NCBI GenBank assembly: GCA_907163375.1
Contig: CAJQUW010008928.1
Location: forward strand, 372,001-436,000
Direction of reading: 5' to 3'
Length of the DNA: 64,000 nt
From: Prostheceraeus crozeri
Lineage: Eukaryota; Platyhelminthes; Polycladida; Euryleptidae
A program made the position numbers and the translations under genes. This document shows positions 1 through 7,461 of this stretch, one piece after another; the stretch's first letter is position 1; each line of letters begins with the position of its first letter. Under the pieces are notes generated by a model. It was given only the letters and a program-made list of their open reading frames with translations, had not been told where the DNA came from and did no database searches.

Positions 1-11
1 AGTGTCAGCAG

Positions 12-497
12 ATGTTGATCCACCGTGTAAAAAATTCCTTGGTTGCGCCTTATGATGGAATTGCTGTATCTTCCTCAATTACCATTCTCGGCGTAACCAT
101 AACAGACGATCTTAGGTGGAATAAACATTTTGATCGTATAATTCTCTCTGGATCCAGACGATTGCATTTAATTCGGGCATTAAAACCTTATGTTGAGAAG
201 AGAAAGTTGATTGAAGTATACAAGTGTTCGATTATGTCAGTCCTACTTTATGCATCTCCCCTCTTCTGTAAATTGCCAGTTTCAATTACCACGAAACTTG
301 AGAGAGTTCAAAGGAGAGCTCATTGCATTATTTGTGAACCTTTATGTGGCTGTTCTGTGACCGGCAATTTGACAGATACCCGAAACAAATTAGCTCGGAA
401 TTTCTTGTTGAAATGTAATTATCTCGAACATCCCCTGCACTCCTATGTTCCGCCAAAATTGCCTCGCTCAGGTCAATATACTTTCCCCTACTGCTGA
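12..497 (+). pseudogene. Non-LTR retrotransposon reverse transcriptase, C-terminal fragment
   Basis: A 161-codon open stretch that reads like the region just after the catalytic core of a non-LTR retrotransposon RT. It contains the LGVTITDDLRWNKHFD block, then a helical stretch with VYKCSIMSVLLYASPLF, then LERVQRRAHCII. The YxDD active site and the endonuclease are absent, so this is the tail of an element whose front lies outside the window. The open frame ends at 497. It differs in type from the RT remnant that follows at 659, so two separate elements abut here. The clade cannot be fixed from this piece alone. Confidence 0.7.
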
Positions 498-658
498 ACT
501 AGTAGACGCCAGAACTCTTTCTTTCCTTGGACTTGCATGTTGATAAATGTCGAAGGTTCGGAATTTTTCTTGTGAAAATAACTATATCGTTCAGATCATT
601 TTGATTTCTATAACTTCCTGTATTTTTGTAATTAACTTGTGCATCATGTCGATTTTCA

Positions 659-1416
659 TTGCCTTACAATATACGCCTTATTATTATTATTATTATTATT
701 AACATCACAACAAAGAAGTGCGGATTCATCCAAAGTACCGGTATTATTGATGCGATTCATGCGGTTCGGCTGTTAGTAGAAAAGCACCGAGAAAAGAACC
801 TGCCACTACACCTAGCGTTTCTCGATCTAGAGAAGGCGTTTGACAGGGTTCCTCATGCGCTTATCTGTCACGCTCTGCGAGCGTACGGTGTCCCCGAGGC
901 GTAAGTTCAGTGGATACAACTGCTGTACCGCGATGTCTCAAGCGTGGTACGTTGCATAAAGGGAAATTCAACGAGTTTTTTTCCATACAAGTCGATTTTC
1001 ATCAAGGCTCTGCACTGTCACCGCTACTGTTTATCTTGTGTATGGACACGATGACAAGCCCATCTCCAAACGCCAGATCCGTGGTACTTGCCTTATGTTG
1101 ATGAACTGCTGCTAACTGCAGCAAGTAGAGCGGAACTGGAACATCAGATACAGCAATGTAAGGCAAGGTTGGATAATTTCGGTTTGCGATTGAACTTGAA
1201 CAAGGCAGAATATCTGGAATGAGGAAGGCAGATGAATGGCAGTGTGAGAGTGGGCAACGATGAGCTGCCGAAAATCACCCAGTTTAAATACTTGGGCTCA
1301 AAGATCTCGGCTGATGGGGAATCAGTACCTTATGTGTGTGGGCGTGTAAGTGCTACGTGGCTAAAATGGCGGCGATGTTTTATGTGACAGAAGAATGCCA
1401 CTGAAGCTGAATTCGA

Positions 1417-1430
<14 letters not shown>
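659..1430 (+). pseudogene. Decayed non-LTR reverse transcriptase, central part (left half)
   Basis: Broken reading frames spell consecutive RT blocks. FLDLEKAFDRVPHALICHALRAYGVPEA lies at about 810-902, in an ORF that ends at 904. HQGSALSPLLFILCMD follows at about 1000-1045, then a YVDEL remnant of the catalytic YADD at about 1096, then RLDNFGLRLNLNKAEYLE, then LPKITQFKYLGSKISADG. At least three frame changes or stops separate them. The last codons (RRMPLKLNS, about 1388-1415) run into a (TA)n tract. The next expected block of the same RT type (TVVRPIALYATECW) is found only at 24823, so this is one retroelement interrupted by about 23 kb of inserted DNA. Confidence 0.75.
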
Positions 1431-1487
<57 letters not shown>

Positions 1488-1500
1488 TATATATTATATT
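1419..1500. repeat. (TA)n microsatellite
   Basis: About 80 bp of nearly pure AT dinucleotide that turns into TATATTATAT variants at its right end. It sits exactly where the interrupted RT breaks off. A shorter TATATA-rich tract sits at the matching break near 24800. Confidence 0.95.
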
Positions 1501-1761
1501 TAAGAAAGAAATAGGCGACTAATTTGGAATAATAAAAAAGACTTTTTTTCTTCTGAAAAACATCTGATGAAAATCAATAGTGAAAATAAATGTTCGTCAA
1601 AACGATTAAATCCTAATGACATTGTGAATCAAAATTATCGAATTAAGACAAATAACAGATATTACAACAATAATAACTATAGAATATGCAACAATAGAAG
1701 AAGAGAACAAGTTGATAACGATATTAATTGGAGATTGAGTGAAAAATCTAATAGACGATTG
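1501..1761. other. AT-rich flank between microsatellite and Polinton, no gene seen
   Basis: Low-complexity AT-rich DNA, rich in AAT/AAC codons in one frame, with no recognisable domain. Together with 24526-24790 it forms a segment that was already inside the RT remnant when the Polinton arrived. A short open frame here is compositional. Confidence 0.5.
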
Positions 1762-1767
1762 TATTTT
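1762..1767. repeat. Target-site duplication, left (TATTTT)
   Basis: Six bases immediately outside the AG terminus, identical to 24520-24525 outside the other end. Six bp is the known Polinton duplication length. Confidence 0.93.
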
Positions 1768-2413
1768 AGTAGTAAGTAAAACTCCACTTCTGGATAGCGC
1801 AAGATGGCCGCCATCGCTGACGTCCCCTCCCCCTCTGGACCGGCAGAGTGTCGTGGTCGGCCGCCGTGGTGTTTCGGGTCTGACGTCCCCCCCCTCTGGT
1901 CGACCGTCGTGTAGCGCGCGGTGATGTGGTGTCTAGGTTGGCGTGGTGTGCCGGCCAGGTTGCCGTGGTGTGCCGGCCAGGTTGGGAGGGGTGGACTGTC
2001 GTAGCTCACCTGAAAAAATCCTAAGTGTTAGAGTGGCTTTGTATGGGTAAAATTTTGAAAATTTTCCAAAGTGTGGAATTTCGACCTGGGACCGTCACCA
2101 AAACATTTTTCATCAAATTTCACTGACCTCCCCCCCCCTCTTCTAACTTTGGTTCTAGTGAACGGATTTTATTCGTTCTAGTTTCATTGGAAAGAGGAGA
2201 AAAAACTGGTCGACAACATTTTTTGTTGCGAGTCAATCGGACCAGTCGTTCAAAAGTTAGAGCGGTTACAAGATTTTAGGTCGGAGCTCGCTCACCTGAA
2301 AAAATCCTAAGTGTCAGAGTGGCTTTGTATGGGTAAAATTTTGAAAATTTTCCAAAGTGTGGAATTTCGACCTGGGACCGTCACCAAAACATTTTTCATC
2401 AAATTTCACTGAC
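1768..2413 (+). repeat. Left terminal inverted repeat of Polinton
   Basis: Matches the reverse complement of 23881-24519 almost base for base, apart from differences in C-run lengths and a few substitutions. Within it a block beginning ACCTGAAAAAATCCTAAGTG is present twice (about 2008 and 2298). The outer 50 bp hold an odd palindrome, GATGGCCGCCATC (1803-1815). TGACGTCC followed by a long C run recurs several times. Confidence 0.92.
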
Positions 2414-2999
2414 CTCCCCCCCCTCTGGACAGCTAGCTTCGATCTTGGCTTCTAGTGGACGGATTTTGTCGTGCTATAGCTCGTTTGAAAGCTAAGAGTG
2501 AGACAAATTCAGTGAAAGAAACGGCTTGTTCATATCTGTCTTCGTTTAGATGTGAGGCGCCATTCAAGATTTTGGGAGACTGTCGAAAAACGACAGAGTT
2601 AGAATTTTGGACGTTTTGGGCTGTAGCGTCAAAACGAGGCATCGGATGGGAAAACGGAGGCCAGATTCGGATTCAGCGTGAAATTCTGCATCGGTATGGT
2701 GAGTTTCAAGTCAATCGGAGAGAAAAAGTTTCGCTGACCCCCCCCCCCCCGGCACCGATCTTCCAACTTTGGTTCTAGAGATCGTAGAAAGTCGTGCAAT
2801 AGCTCGTTTGAAAGCTAAGAGTGAGACAAATTCACTGAAAGAATCGCCTTGTTCCTATCTGTCTTCGTTTAGATGTGAGACACCATTTAAGATTTTGGGA
2901 GATTGACGAAAAACGATAGAGTTAGAATTTCCCAAGAAACAGCTCCAGCGGGCGAATGAAGGCTCGGATTGGTAAACGGAGGCCAGATTTGGAATCAGC
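2414..2999 (+). repeat. Left subterminal repeats, no gene
   Basis: A block starting TCGTGCTATAGCTCGTTTGA occurs at about 2468 and again, diverged, at about 2791. Each copy is followed by a stretch ending in an AAAACGA(C/T)AGAGTTAGAATTT motif. The same family forms three tandem units of about 305 bp in the second Polinton copy (61981-62720). Open frames crossing it are compositional. A cis role in replication or end recognition is possible but not shown. Confidence 0.75.
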
Positions 3000-3012
3000 T
3001 TGATGTTATTGT

Positions 3013-3060
3013 CCAATGAGGATCATCATCCAATGAGAATCAAGCATTTCTATATAAATA
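3013..3060 (+). promoter_or_regulatory. Early-type promoter: two CCAAT boxes and a TATA box
   Basis: CCAATGAG occurs at 3013 and again at 3030, exactly 17 bp apart. TATATAAATA follows at 3051-3060. The ATG of the mini-exon lies about 100 bp downstream at 3159. The second Polinton copy keeps the same spacing (62873, 62890 and 62911, with TTTATAAATA). The PolB promoter on the other strand has the same plan. Initiation is expected about 25-30 bp after the TATA box. Confidence 0.8.
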
Positions 3061-3158
3061 GCGAGCCTTCCACAGTGAGAATCATTCCATCGTTGAATCA
3101 CACGAGTGACGGACGCACATTTCCTCTCTCTAGTTCCCTATTCTATTATCCAACTAAA

Positions 3159-3933
3159 ATGGTAAGTCGCTACTTTCCTCCCTCTCTTCCCTTGAACGTA
3201 AACTTAATACAATCTTTTCCATTTTCAGGCATCTACTCCATCTGCTGCGCTAGTAGGACAAAATGGCGGTCAAACGTTACAAGGTTCGCTACGATCAGAT
3301 CATCTACAACTGAGGCCAGTGGAAGGAACAACCAAGGTACATAATCCTACACCGCTACAGCGTAAATTTAAACAAGTCTTGCGTTATGACGATCATGGCG
3401 TAGTACTCCAAACGGGAATGCTCCCTTCCACGGATGTCAAGATAATGCACAATCAGTATGGTGACTACATACTGATCCCCGTGAGTCCGTACATTCGCCA
3501 CCAACTTGATATTATTGAGGAGTACGTGACATTAAATATGGACATTCCTACTCCTCTTGCTCAAGAGTGGAAGGCGAGAGATGACAAGGATACACCCTAT
3601 AGAAAGATTTGGGATGGTAATCACATTTGCCTACCGGTATCACATTGGTGCACTTACTATAAGAAGGAGGGAGATCATTCAACACCCATCACATGCGACG
3701 AGCTCGGAAAAGGTACTTGGGATATCCTTTTCAAAGTGAATGGACTATATTATGGTCGGCATAAGGATAATAAAATTGCCTCTCTCTCCATGCATATGGA
3801 ATCCATCCTATATATTCCGAAACCACCCAACGTGGACGACATAATTGATCAAATCCTTAACAGCAGTGGTACGAAGCGCAAGTCGGAGAAGAATGCTGCA
3901 TCAAAACGCAAATCAAAGAAGGAGAATTACTAG
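3159..3933 (+). CDS. Spliced early basic protein, unknown function (possible nucleic-acid binding)
   Basis: Exon 1 is just the ATG at 3159-3161, followed at once by the donor GTAAGT (3162). A 67-nt intron ends TTTTCAG at 3228. Exon 2 (3229-3933) starts with Ala-Ser-Thr and stays open to the TAG, giving about 235 aa. A shorter ORF from an internal ATG at 3319 is possible, but the spliced start is in frame, follows the promoter and is conserved in the second copy. I recognise no family. The body has conserved-looking aromatic segments (GDYILIPVSPYIRHQ, VSHWCTYYKK, NGLYYGRH, SILYIP). The tail is Lys/Arg-rich (KRKSEKN, KRKSKKEN) and could be a nuclear signal. Early position and basicity would suit a single-strand-binding or replication accessory protein; that is inference only. 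Confidence 0.75.
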
Positions 3934-3967
3934 TCCTTTCCTAACTCTACCCTATGACAATTCGCTT

Positions 3968-4093
3968 ATGTGCTTTGAGTGTCGTAGACGTGGTCTTATT
4001 AGATACATTTTACTTCTTCGTTGCCATCATATCATTTGTGTATTTTGTCGTGAAAAGCATCGATGTAATTCTTCATTTTGTAATATGTTATAG
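3968..4093 (+). CDS. Small RING-like zinc finger protein (5' end uncertain)
   Basis: The frame is open from 3845 and overlaps the end of the previous gene. The in-frame ATG at 3968 opens the conserved part. Ligand spacing is C-x2-C-x13-C-x-H-x2-C-x2-C, then two further Cys (x5-C-x4-C), which fits all but the last pair of a C3HC4 RING. The x13 loop is identical in length to that of the RING gene at 5175, suggesting duplication. From 3968 the product is only 41 aa, so an upstream exon or truncation is likely. In the second Polinton copy the first ligand Cys is Trp (63833 region). If functional it would be an E3 ubiquitin-ligase-like factor. Confidence 0.5.
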   Translation: MCFECRRRGLIRYILLLRCHHIICVFCREKHRCNSSFCNML

Positions 4094-4127
4094 AACGTTT
4101 CCTTAGATGTGTAAATTTCCGTTTTAG

Positions 4128-4670
4128 GCTTCTATCATCATTTTTATGGATTGTGAGGGTGAACCTGTACAGGAGCTCAGTGCTATTGCTATGAACAATT
4201 GGACATATCAGATTGTCAGTGTCTATCATCAACATGCCAACTGCAATCCCAATGTTGATCAATGGGCGAGAAAACACATTCATGGACTTAATCTGAAATA
4301 TTTGCAAGACTATGGCTTTTCTTGTGACAGTGCTCTTCTTATTGACTTTAAACGATGGTTAGCTGCTTTCAATGTTATACGCATCTTTTGTAATAATCCT
4401 GGTAAGGAGAGGAAAGTATTTCCTAATTTAATCATTGATGATATTTTGCTCCCACCTTGGGATAGTAGAGTGAATCAACATTATCATGAAGTCACGAAAC
4501 CTTTTAAGGATTTGTGTGTTCCTATTTTGTCTGTTCGTTGTAGTAGCTACATTCATAAGCAATGCTTCTTTCCTCCTTACCTCAGCACTGCCAAAGTCCT
4601 GTATGGTTATCATTGCTCGCTGTATGATAGTTACCAGCTGTATCTATTTTATCTCTTTTCAAACCATTGA
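4128..4670 (+). CDS. DEDDh-like 3'-5' exonuclease, probably spliced from the ATG-only exon
   Basis: The protein begins at ATG 4146, but an acceptor TTTTAG at 4122-4127 would join the ATG at 3159-3161 to an exon from 4128, adding Ala-Ser-Ile-Ile-Ile-Phe in frame. Those residues look like the beta strand that normally precedes the exonuclease I motif. Motif I is DCEGEP (Asp-x-Glu). LIDFKRWL fits the region before motif II, and HCSLYD near the end gives the H-x4-D of motif III. About 180 aa is a minimal size for a single-domain DnaQ-fold enzyme. This family processes 3' ends of DNA or RNA. PolB in this element also carries its own exonuclease motifs, so this would be an extra nuclease. The same acceptor is kept at the end of the window (about 63992). 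Confidence 0.6.
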   Translation, partial: ASIIIFMDCEGEPVQELSAIAMNNWTYQIVSVYHQHANCNPNVDQWARKHIHGLNLKYLQDYGFSCDSALLIDFKRWLAAFNVIRIFCNNPGKERKVFPNLIIDDILLPPWDSRVNQHYHEVTKPFKDLCVPILSVRCSSYIHKQCFFPPYLSTAKVLYGYHCSLYDSYQLYLFYLFSNH

Positions 4671-4761
4671 TTTATAATGCATGCTTGTTACCATTATTCA
4701 ATAAATGTTACTATGAGAAGAGTTGTTTTCATGCAATGGATGGGTTAGTTAAAGGGCGATC

Positions 4762-5172
4762 ATGTCTTTCTCAAACGACTGCGGAACATTACATTTTCAT
4801 AGGCAAAGTTTAAAAGGAGCTGTTCAAGATTATGTGATAAATTTTCATAAAGATGAGACCGACATCGAAGCAGTGGTCGATGATGCTAGCACTCTATTTC
4901 TAGAGTTAATGAATACATTCTCTGATAGCATTGTCATGGCGCGATTAGTTGCGAAAATTAAGTTTAGTCATTTTGGAAAGGAAGAGGTGGAAAGTCGCTC
5001 TTTCCATTTTGCTTCTTATTCAATGGAAGTGGTAGATCACCCCGAAGAATTTTTTAAAAGACATATGATAAAAATTGCTGAACGTCTTAACGCATTTAAC
5101 CATCATGGTAGCAGTCTAGTGATTGAAGCGATTTCAGATATTCACATTCAACTTTCCATAAAGAAAAATTGA
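4762..5172 (+). CDS. Standalone homolog of a PolB N-terminal domain, unknown function
   Basis: A 136-aa protein starting at ATG 4762. Its pattern (ARLVAKIKF, SFHFASYSMEV, FKRHMIKIAERLNAF, GSSLVIEAISDIHIQLS) parallels a region in the N-terminal part of PolB here (about 18360-18500: ERIQFHV, SWLNFHIQCL, FKISLLESHA). In many Polinton polymerases this region ends in a Gly-Ser-Gly-Trp-like turn followed by a beta strand. It has no catalytic motif I recognise. An ATGCAAT, one base from the late-type motif, lies 30 bp upstream at 4732. It ends 2 nt before the RING gene's start region. Confidence 0.6.
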   Translation: MSFSNDCGTLHFHRQSLKGAVQDYVINFHKDETDIEAVVDDASTLFLELMNTFSDSIVMARLVAKIKFSHFGKEEVESRSFHFASYSMEVVDHPEEFFKRHMIKIAERLNAFNHHGSSLVIEAISDIHIQLSIKKN

Positions 5173-5174
5173 AA

Positions 5175-5498
5175 ATGCAGTGGTACTTGATTGTAGCACA
5201 ACTGGTTTTCGAGCTATGTCTGCTCACTCTCGAAGTATATTCCTTCTGTACATGTGTCTATTATTTAGAAAAGGCTAGCAAATTCATATCTTCAAAAAGA
5301 CTTGCTATAGACATCAGTAACGGTGAAACTATGTGTTGTGATGTATGTAAGCGAAAGGATGGAAATGAAAAGCGCATCTTCAAGAGATGTAAGCATGCTT
5401 TTTGTCAACGCTGTTTCATACGTAATTGCATTCAACTTTGCAGATGTAACCACTGTGACATTGCTCATTTCGAGTGTCACTTATGTCGCAATAGTTAG
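5175..5498 (+). CDS. Membrane-anchored RING finger protein (E3 ligase-like)
   Basis: A 107-aa product from ATG 5175. Residues 2-30 are strongly hydrophobic (IVAQLVFELCLLTLEV, then FCTCVYYL) and probably form a signal anchor. Residues about 52-93 form a RING with canonical C3HC4 spacing: C-x2-C-x13-C-x-H-x2-C-x2-C-x10-C-x2-C, followed by more Cys. Architecture and size resemble small membrane E3 ligases that some DNA viruses use to remodel host surface proteins. That role is inference. The zinc motif itself is clear. It lies between the early genes and the structural block. Confidence 0.7.
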   Translation: MQWYLIVAQLVFELCLLTLEVYSFCTCVYYLEKASKFISSKRLAIDISNGETMCCDVCKRKDGNEKRIFKRCKHAFCQRCFIRNCIQLCRCNHCDIAHFECHLCRNS

Positions 5499-5503
5499 TA
5501 CCT

Positions 5504-5511
5504 ATGCAAAT
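5504..5511 (+). promoter_or_regulatory. ATGCAAAT motif upstream of core-protein gene
   Basis: First of six ATGCAAA occurrences placed in a short intergenic gap, on the coding strand, 29-46 bp before a start codon (here 46 bp before 5550). ATGCAAAT is the classical octamer sequence. Confidence 0.5.
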
Positions 5512-5549
5512 GTGGTAAAGATAGGTTTTAGCAAAGACTAACACGGAAA

Positions 5550-5906
5550 ATGGCGAAACGTAAAATGGCGAAACGTAAAAGTCAAAAGTTTTCTTCAGCC
5601 ATTCAAGCTCTCCGACGAATGAAAGCAAATCAGCGATACAATGCTATACGACATGCCAACGATAAATTCATTCATGAAATTATTTCTCATTTGAGAAAGT
5701 TGAGGACGAAGAAATTAGCGCCAAAACAACGAAAGTTACTTAAGCGATATGCTACGAAATTGCGTTTCATCTCCAATCCTAAAGTCACCCTTCAAAGAAA
5801 GAGGAAAACTCTAACACAAAAGGGCGGTTTCCTTTCAGCAATACTTCCAATGATAGCTCCTGCCGTGGGCAACCTATTGGGTAATATCTTTGGCTCTAAG
5901 CGTTAA
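5550..5906 (+). CDS. Small basic core protein, adenovirus pX/mu-like
   Basis: 118 aa, about one third Lys/Arg. It opens with a perfect 15-bp tandem duplication that gives MAKRK twice. The basic body (residues 1-90) is followed by a Gly-rich hydrophobic tail, KGGFLSAILPMIAPAVGNLL, and ends GNIFGSKR. Basic peptides with this kind of hydrophobic Gly tail are typical DNA-condensing core components of adenoviruses and Polinton-related viruses. It sits directly before the packaging ATPase. The family assignment is by composition and layout, not by catalytic motifs. Confidence 0.6.
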   Translation: MAKRKMAKRKSQKFSSAIQALRRMKANQRYNAIRHANDKFIHEIISHLRKLRTKKLAPKQRKLLKRYATKLRFISNPKVTLQRKRKTLTQKGGFLSAILPMIAPAVGNLLGNIFGSKR

Positions 5907-5908
5907 TT

Positions 5909-5916
5909 ATGCAAAT
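5909..5916 (+). promoter_or_regulatory. ATGCAAAT motif upstream of ATPase gene
   Basis: Lies 29 bp before the ATG at 5938, between the stop of the core-protein gene and the ATPase start. Confidence 0.5.
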
Positions 5917-5937
5917 GTTGAATCTCAAAGTAATAAA

Positions 5938-6555
5938 ATGGATTTCAGACTTCAATGTGATAAAGTTCTGACTGTATCACGTCCATCTCATGCAGGTAAA
6001 ACTGTTTTCACGCTGAATTTATTGGATAAAAGAAGGGAGTTGTTTAAGGAACCTATCAATCGAGTGATTTGGTGTCATGGTATTTATCAACCGTCGCTGT
6101 TTCAGGAATTGCAAAGTCGCAACTTTATTCGACATGAAGGAATTATTCCAGTGGATAAACTTCAGTCTAATGATGTTGTTGTATTGGATGATTTATTAAA
6201 AGAAAGTAAGAATTCAAAAGATGTTACAGATATGTTCACTCGCGCAGCACACCATAAAAGGTGCTTTATCATCTATATCACACAAAATTTGTTTCCTGAT
6301 GGAAAAGAAGCTCGTACACGAAACCTGAATACACACTATTATGCTATTTTCAAGAATCCGCGAGATAAAAGTCAATTTGAAATTTTAGCGCGACAAGTTG
6401 CACCCAGAGGATCAAAAGCCTTAATTGAAATTTTTCAAGCAGCTACTGAAAAACCATACGGTTACTTATTCATTGACTTTACGCAAGAGTGTCCGGAAGA
6501 ATTTAGATTTCGAAGTCATATTTTGAAAACTCCCATGATTATCTACAAACTATGA
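5938..6555 (+). CDS. A32/FtsK-HerA-type genome-packaging ATPase
   Basis: 205 aa from the first ATG (5938); the open frame upstream has no ATG. Walker A is at residues 15-22, RPSHAGKT: the GKT core is present, but the first position, Gly in this superfamily, is Arg (codon CGT, 5980-5982). Walker B is VVVLDD. A downstream sensor segment reads IIYITQNLF with Gln-Asn after a beta strand, as in A32-like ATPases. The enzyme would pump DNA into capsids. It overlaps the next gene by ATGA at 6552-6555. The Gly-to-Arg change may impair nucleotide binding in this copy. Confidence 0.85.
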   Translation: MDFRLQCDKVLTVSRPSHAGKTVFTLNLLDKRRELFKEPINRVIWCHGIYQPSLFQELQSRNFIRHEGIIPVDKLQSNDVVVLDDLLKESKNSKDVTDMFTRAAHHKRCFIIYITQNLFPDGKEARTRNLNTHYYAIFKNPRDKSQFEILARQVAPRGSKALIEIFQAATEKPYGYLFIDFTQECPEEFRFRSHILKTPMIIYKL

Positions 6556-7244
6556 GTTCTTATTCTCGCATGATTGTTATTCCTCAGGATGAATATGTAC
6601 AATTGACTGCCATGCAGCAAGTAAAGCAACCTCTTGCAAATCAAATGTATAGGAAAGAAATAGATTATCAGCAAAATGTTCACATCAAAGATCCACATCG
6701 TGCTGTATTATTACAATCGGAAACTGTTGAGCAATTGAAAAACTTGAAGAATAAGATGCGTGACTCTGTATCGACTGCTACACCTTTAGCATCTCGCGCA
6801 CATGCCATATCTCTTTTCAACAGTATTGAACCCCATCTCAATGTAAATGATAGAGGAGAAATCATTACAGATGAAAATAAAGTGATTGATGCTTCACGTT
6901 ATGAAGACTTGATTCAGTATGCGACACGTAGAAAGCGCCGTCAGGGCTATGTTCCACCTGGTTGGTCATACTTTCTTAAACTATTGAAAAAGCATAATGT
7001 GCCAAAATTTGCTTTAAATAATGAGACATTGAAAGAACTTGATTCAACAGTGGCTACTGCTCCAATGCTTCAGGCGATGAAAATGCCAACAAATTGGTTT
7101 AAGACGTCACCTGCTACATCCCCTCCCACACTCACTAAGCAAACAAGAGGAAGAACTCGACGTAGATCTACATCACCACTAAAACTAGTAAAAGGAAAAC
7201 GTAAAACAGCTCCTCCTAGGAAATACATGTTCTCAGACTATTAA
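6552..7244 (+). CDS. Conserved-looking structural-block protein, unknown function
   Basis: 230 aa, starting in an ATGA overlap with the ATPase, which implies a shared transcript and translational coupling. It begins MIVIPQDEYVQL-like after a short leader. It is polar and helical in the middle (residues 50-75), has a compact segment PPGWSYFLKLLKKHNVP at about 136-153, and a low-complexity basic tail rich in Arg, Thr and Ser that ends PPRKYMFSDY. Position between ATPase and integrase, and the basic tail, suggest a virion protein. I do not recognise the family with confidence. Confidence 0.6.
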   Translation: MSSYSRMIVIPQDEYVQLTAMQQVKQPLANQMYRKEIDYQQNVHIKDPHRAVLLQSETVEQLKNLKNKMRDSVSTATPLASRAHAISLFNSIEPHLNVNDRGEIITDENKVIDASRYEDLIQYATRRKRRQGYVPPGWSYFLKLLKKHNVPKFALNNETLKELDSTVATAPMLQAMKMPTNWFKTSPATSPPTLTKQTRGRTRRRSTSPLKLVKGKRKTAPPRKYMFSDY

Positions 7245-7245
7245 T

Positions 7246-7461
7246 ATGAAGCAGATGTGTTGCTTGCCATGTAATGAGCCGCCAGAGGTGAATGTCGTTG
7301 TCACTTGCACTTGCTGCGCCAGCTCTCATAATGAAACCCCTAAGCAATGTGAACACGATCGCAAAACCGCTAAAGCTAAATGCTGCAGTTGTTGTAAATG
7401 TAGAAAGGCAAGAAAACAAAAAGATGAGAAGGAGGAAAAAGAGTCAGTCGTCATCGACTGA
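7246..7461 (+). CDS. Small cysteine-rich protein overlapping the integrase start
   Basis: 71 aa starting at ATG 7246, one base after the stop of the preceding gene. It has 14 Cys, mostly in CC or CxC clusters (MCCLPC, CTCC, KCCSCCKC), then a Lys/Glu tail. Its last 38 nt overlap the likely integrase start at 7424 in another frame. Clusters like these could bind zinc or be palmitoylated. A competing reading is that this region is only the 5' extension of the integrase frame (open from 7292), but that extension is featureless, while this frame has a proper start and tight spacing. Confidence 0.5.
   Translation: MKQMCCLPCNEPPEVNVVVTCTCCASSHNETPKQCEHDRKTAKAKCCSCCKCRKARKQKDEKEEKESVVID

Noticed and set aside
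1567..1779. 70-codon Asn/Arg-rich ORF before the Polinton
   Set aside because: Low-complexity AT-rich translation that runs into the TIR; no domain, no start context.
2455..2778. ORFs in the subterminal repeats (also 61923-62129 and 62616-62879)
   Set aside because: They recur because the repeat DNA recurs; frames differ in length and lack any domain or promoter.
3845..3967. Upstream 41 codons of the RING frame as true coding sequence
   Set aside because: They lie wholly within the previous gene's end and read as its Lys-rich tail in another frame; identity between the two Polinton copies is explained by the overlapping gene.
7292..7423. N-terminal 44-residue extension of the integrase
   Set aside because: Ala/Leu/Val-rich out-of-frame reading of the Cys-rich gene; the ATG at 7424 begins the conserved basic part.
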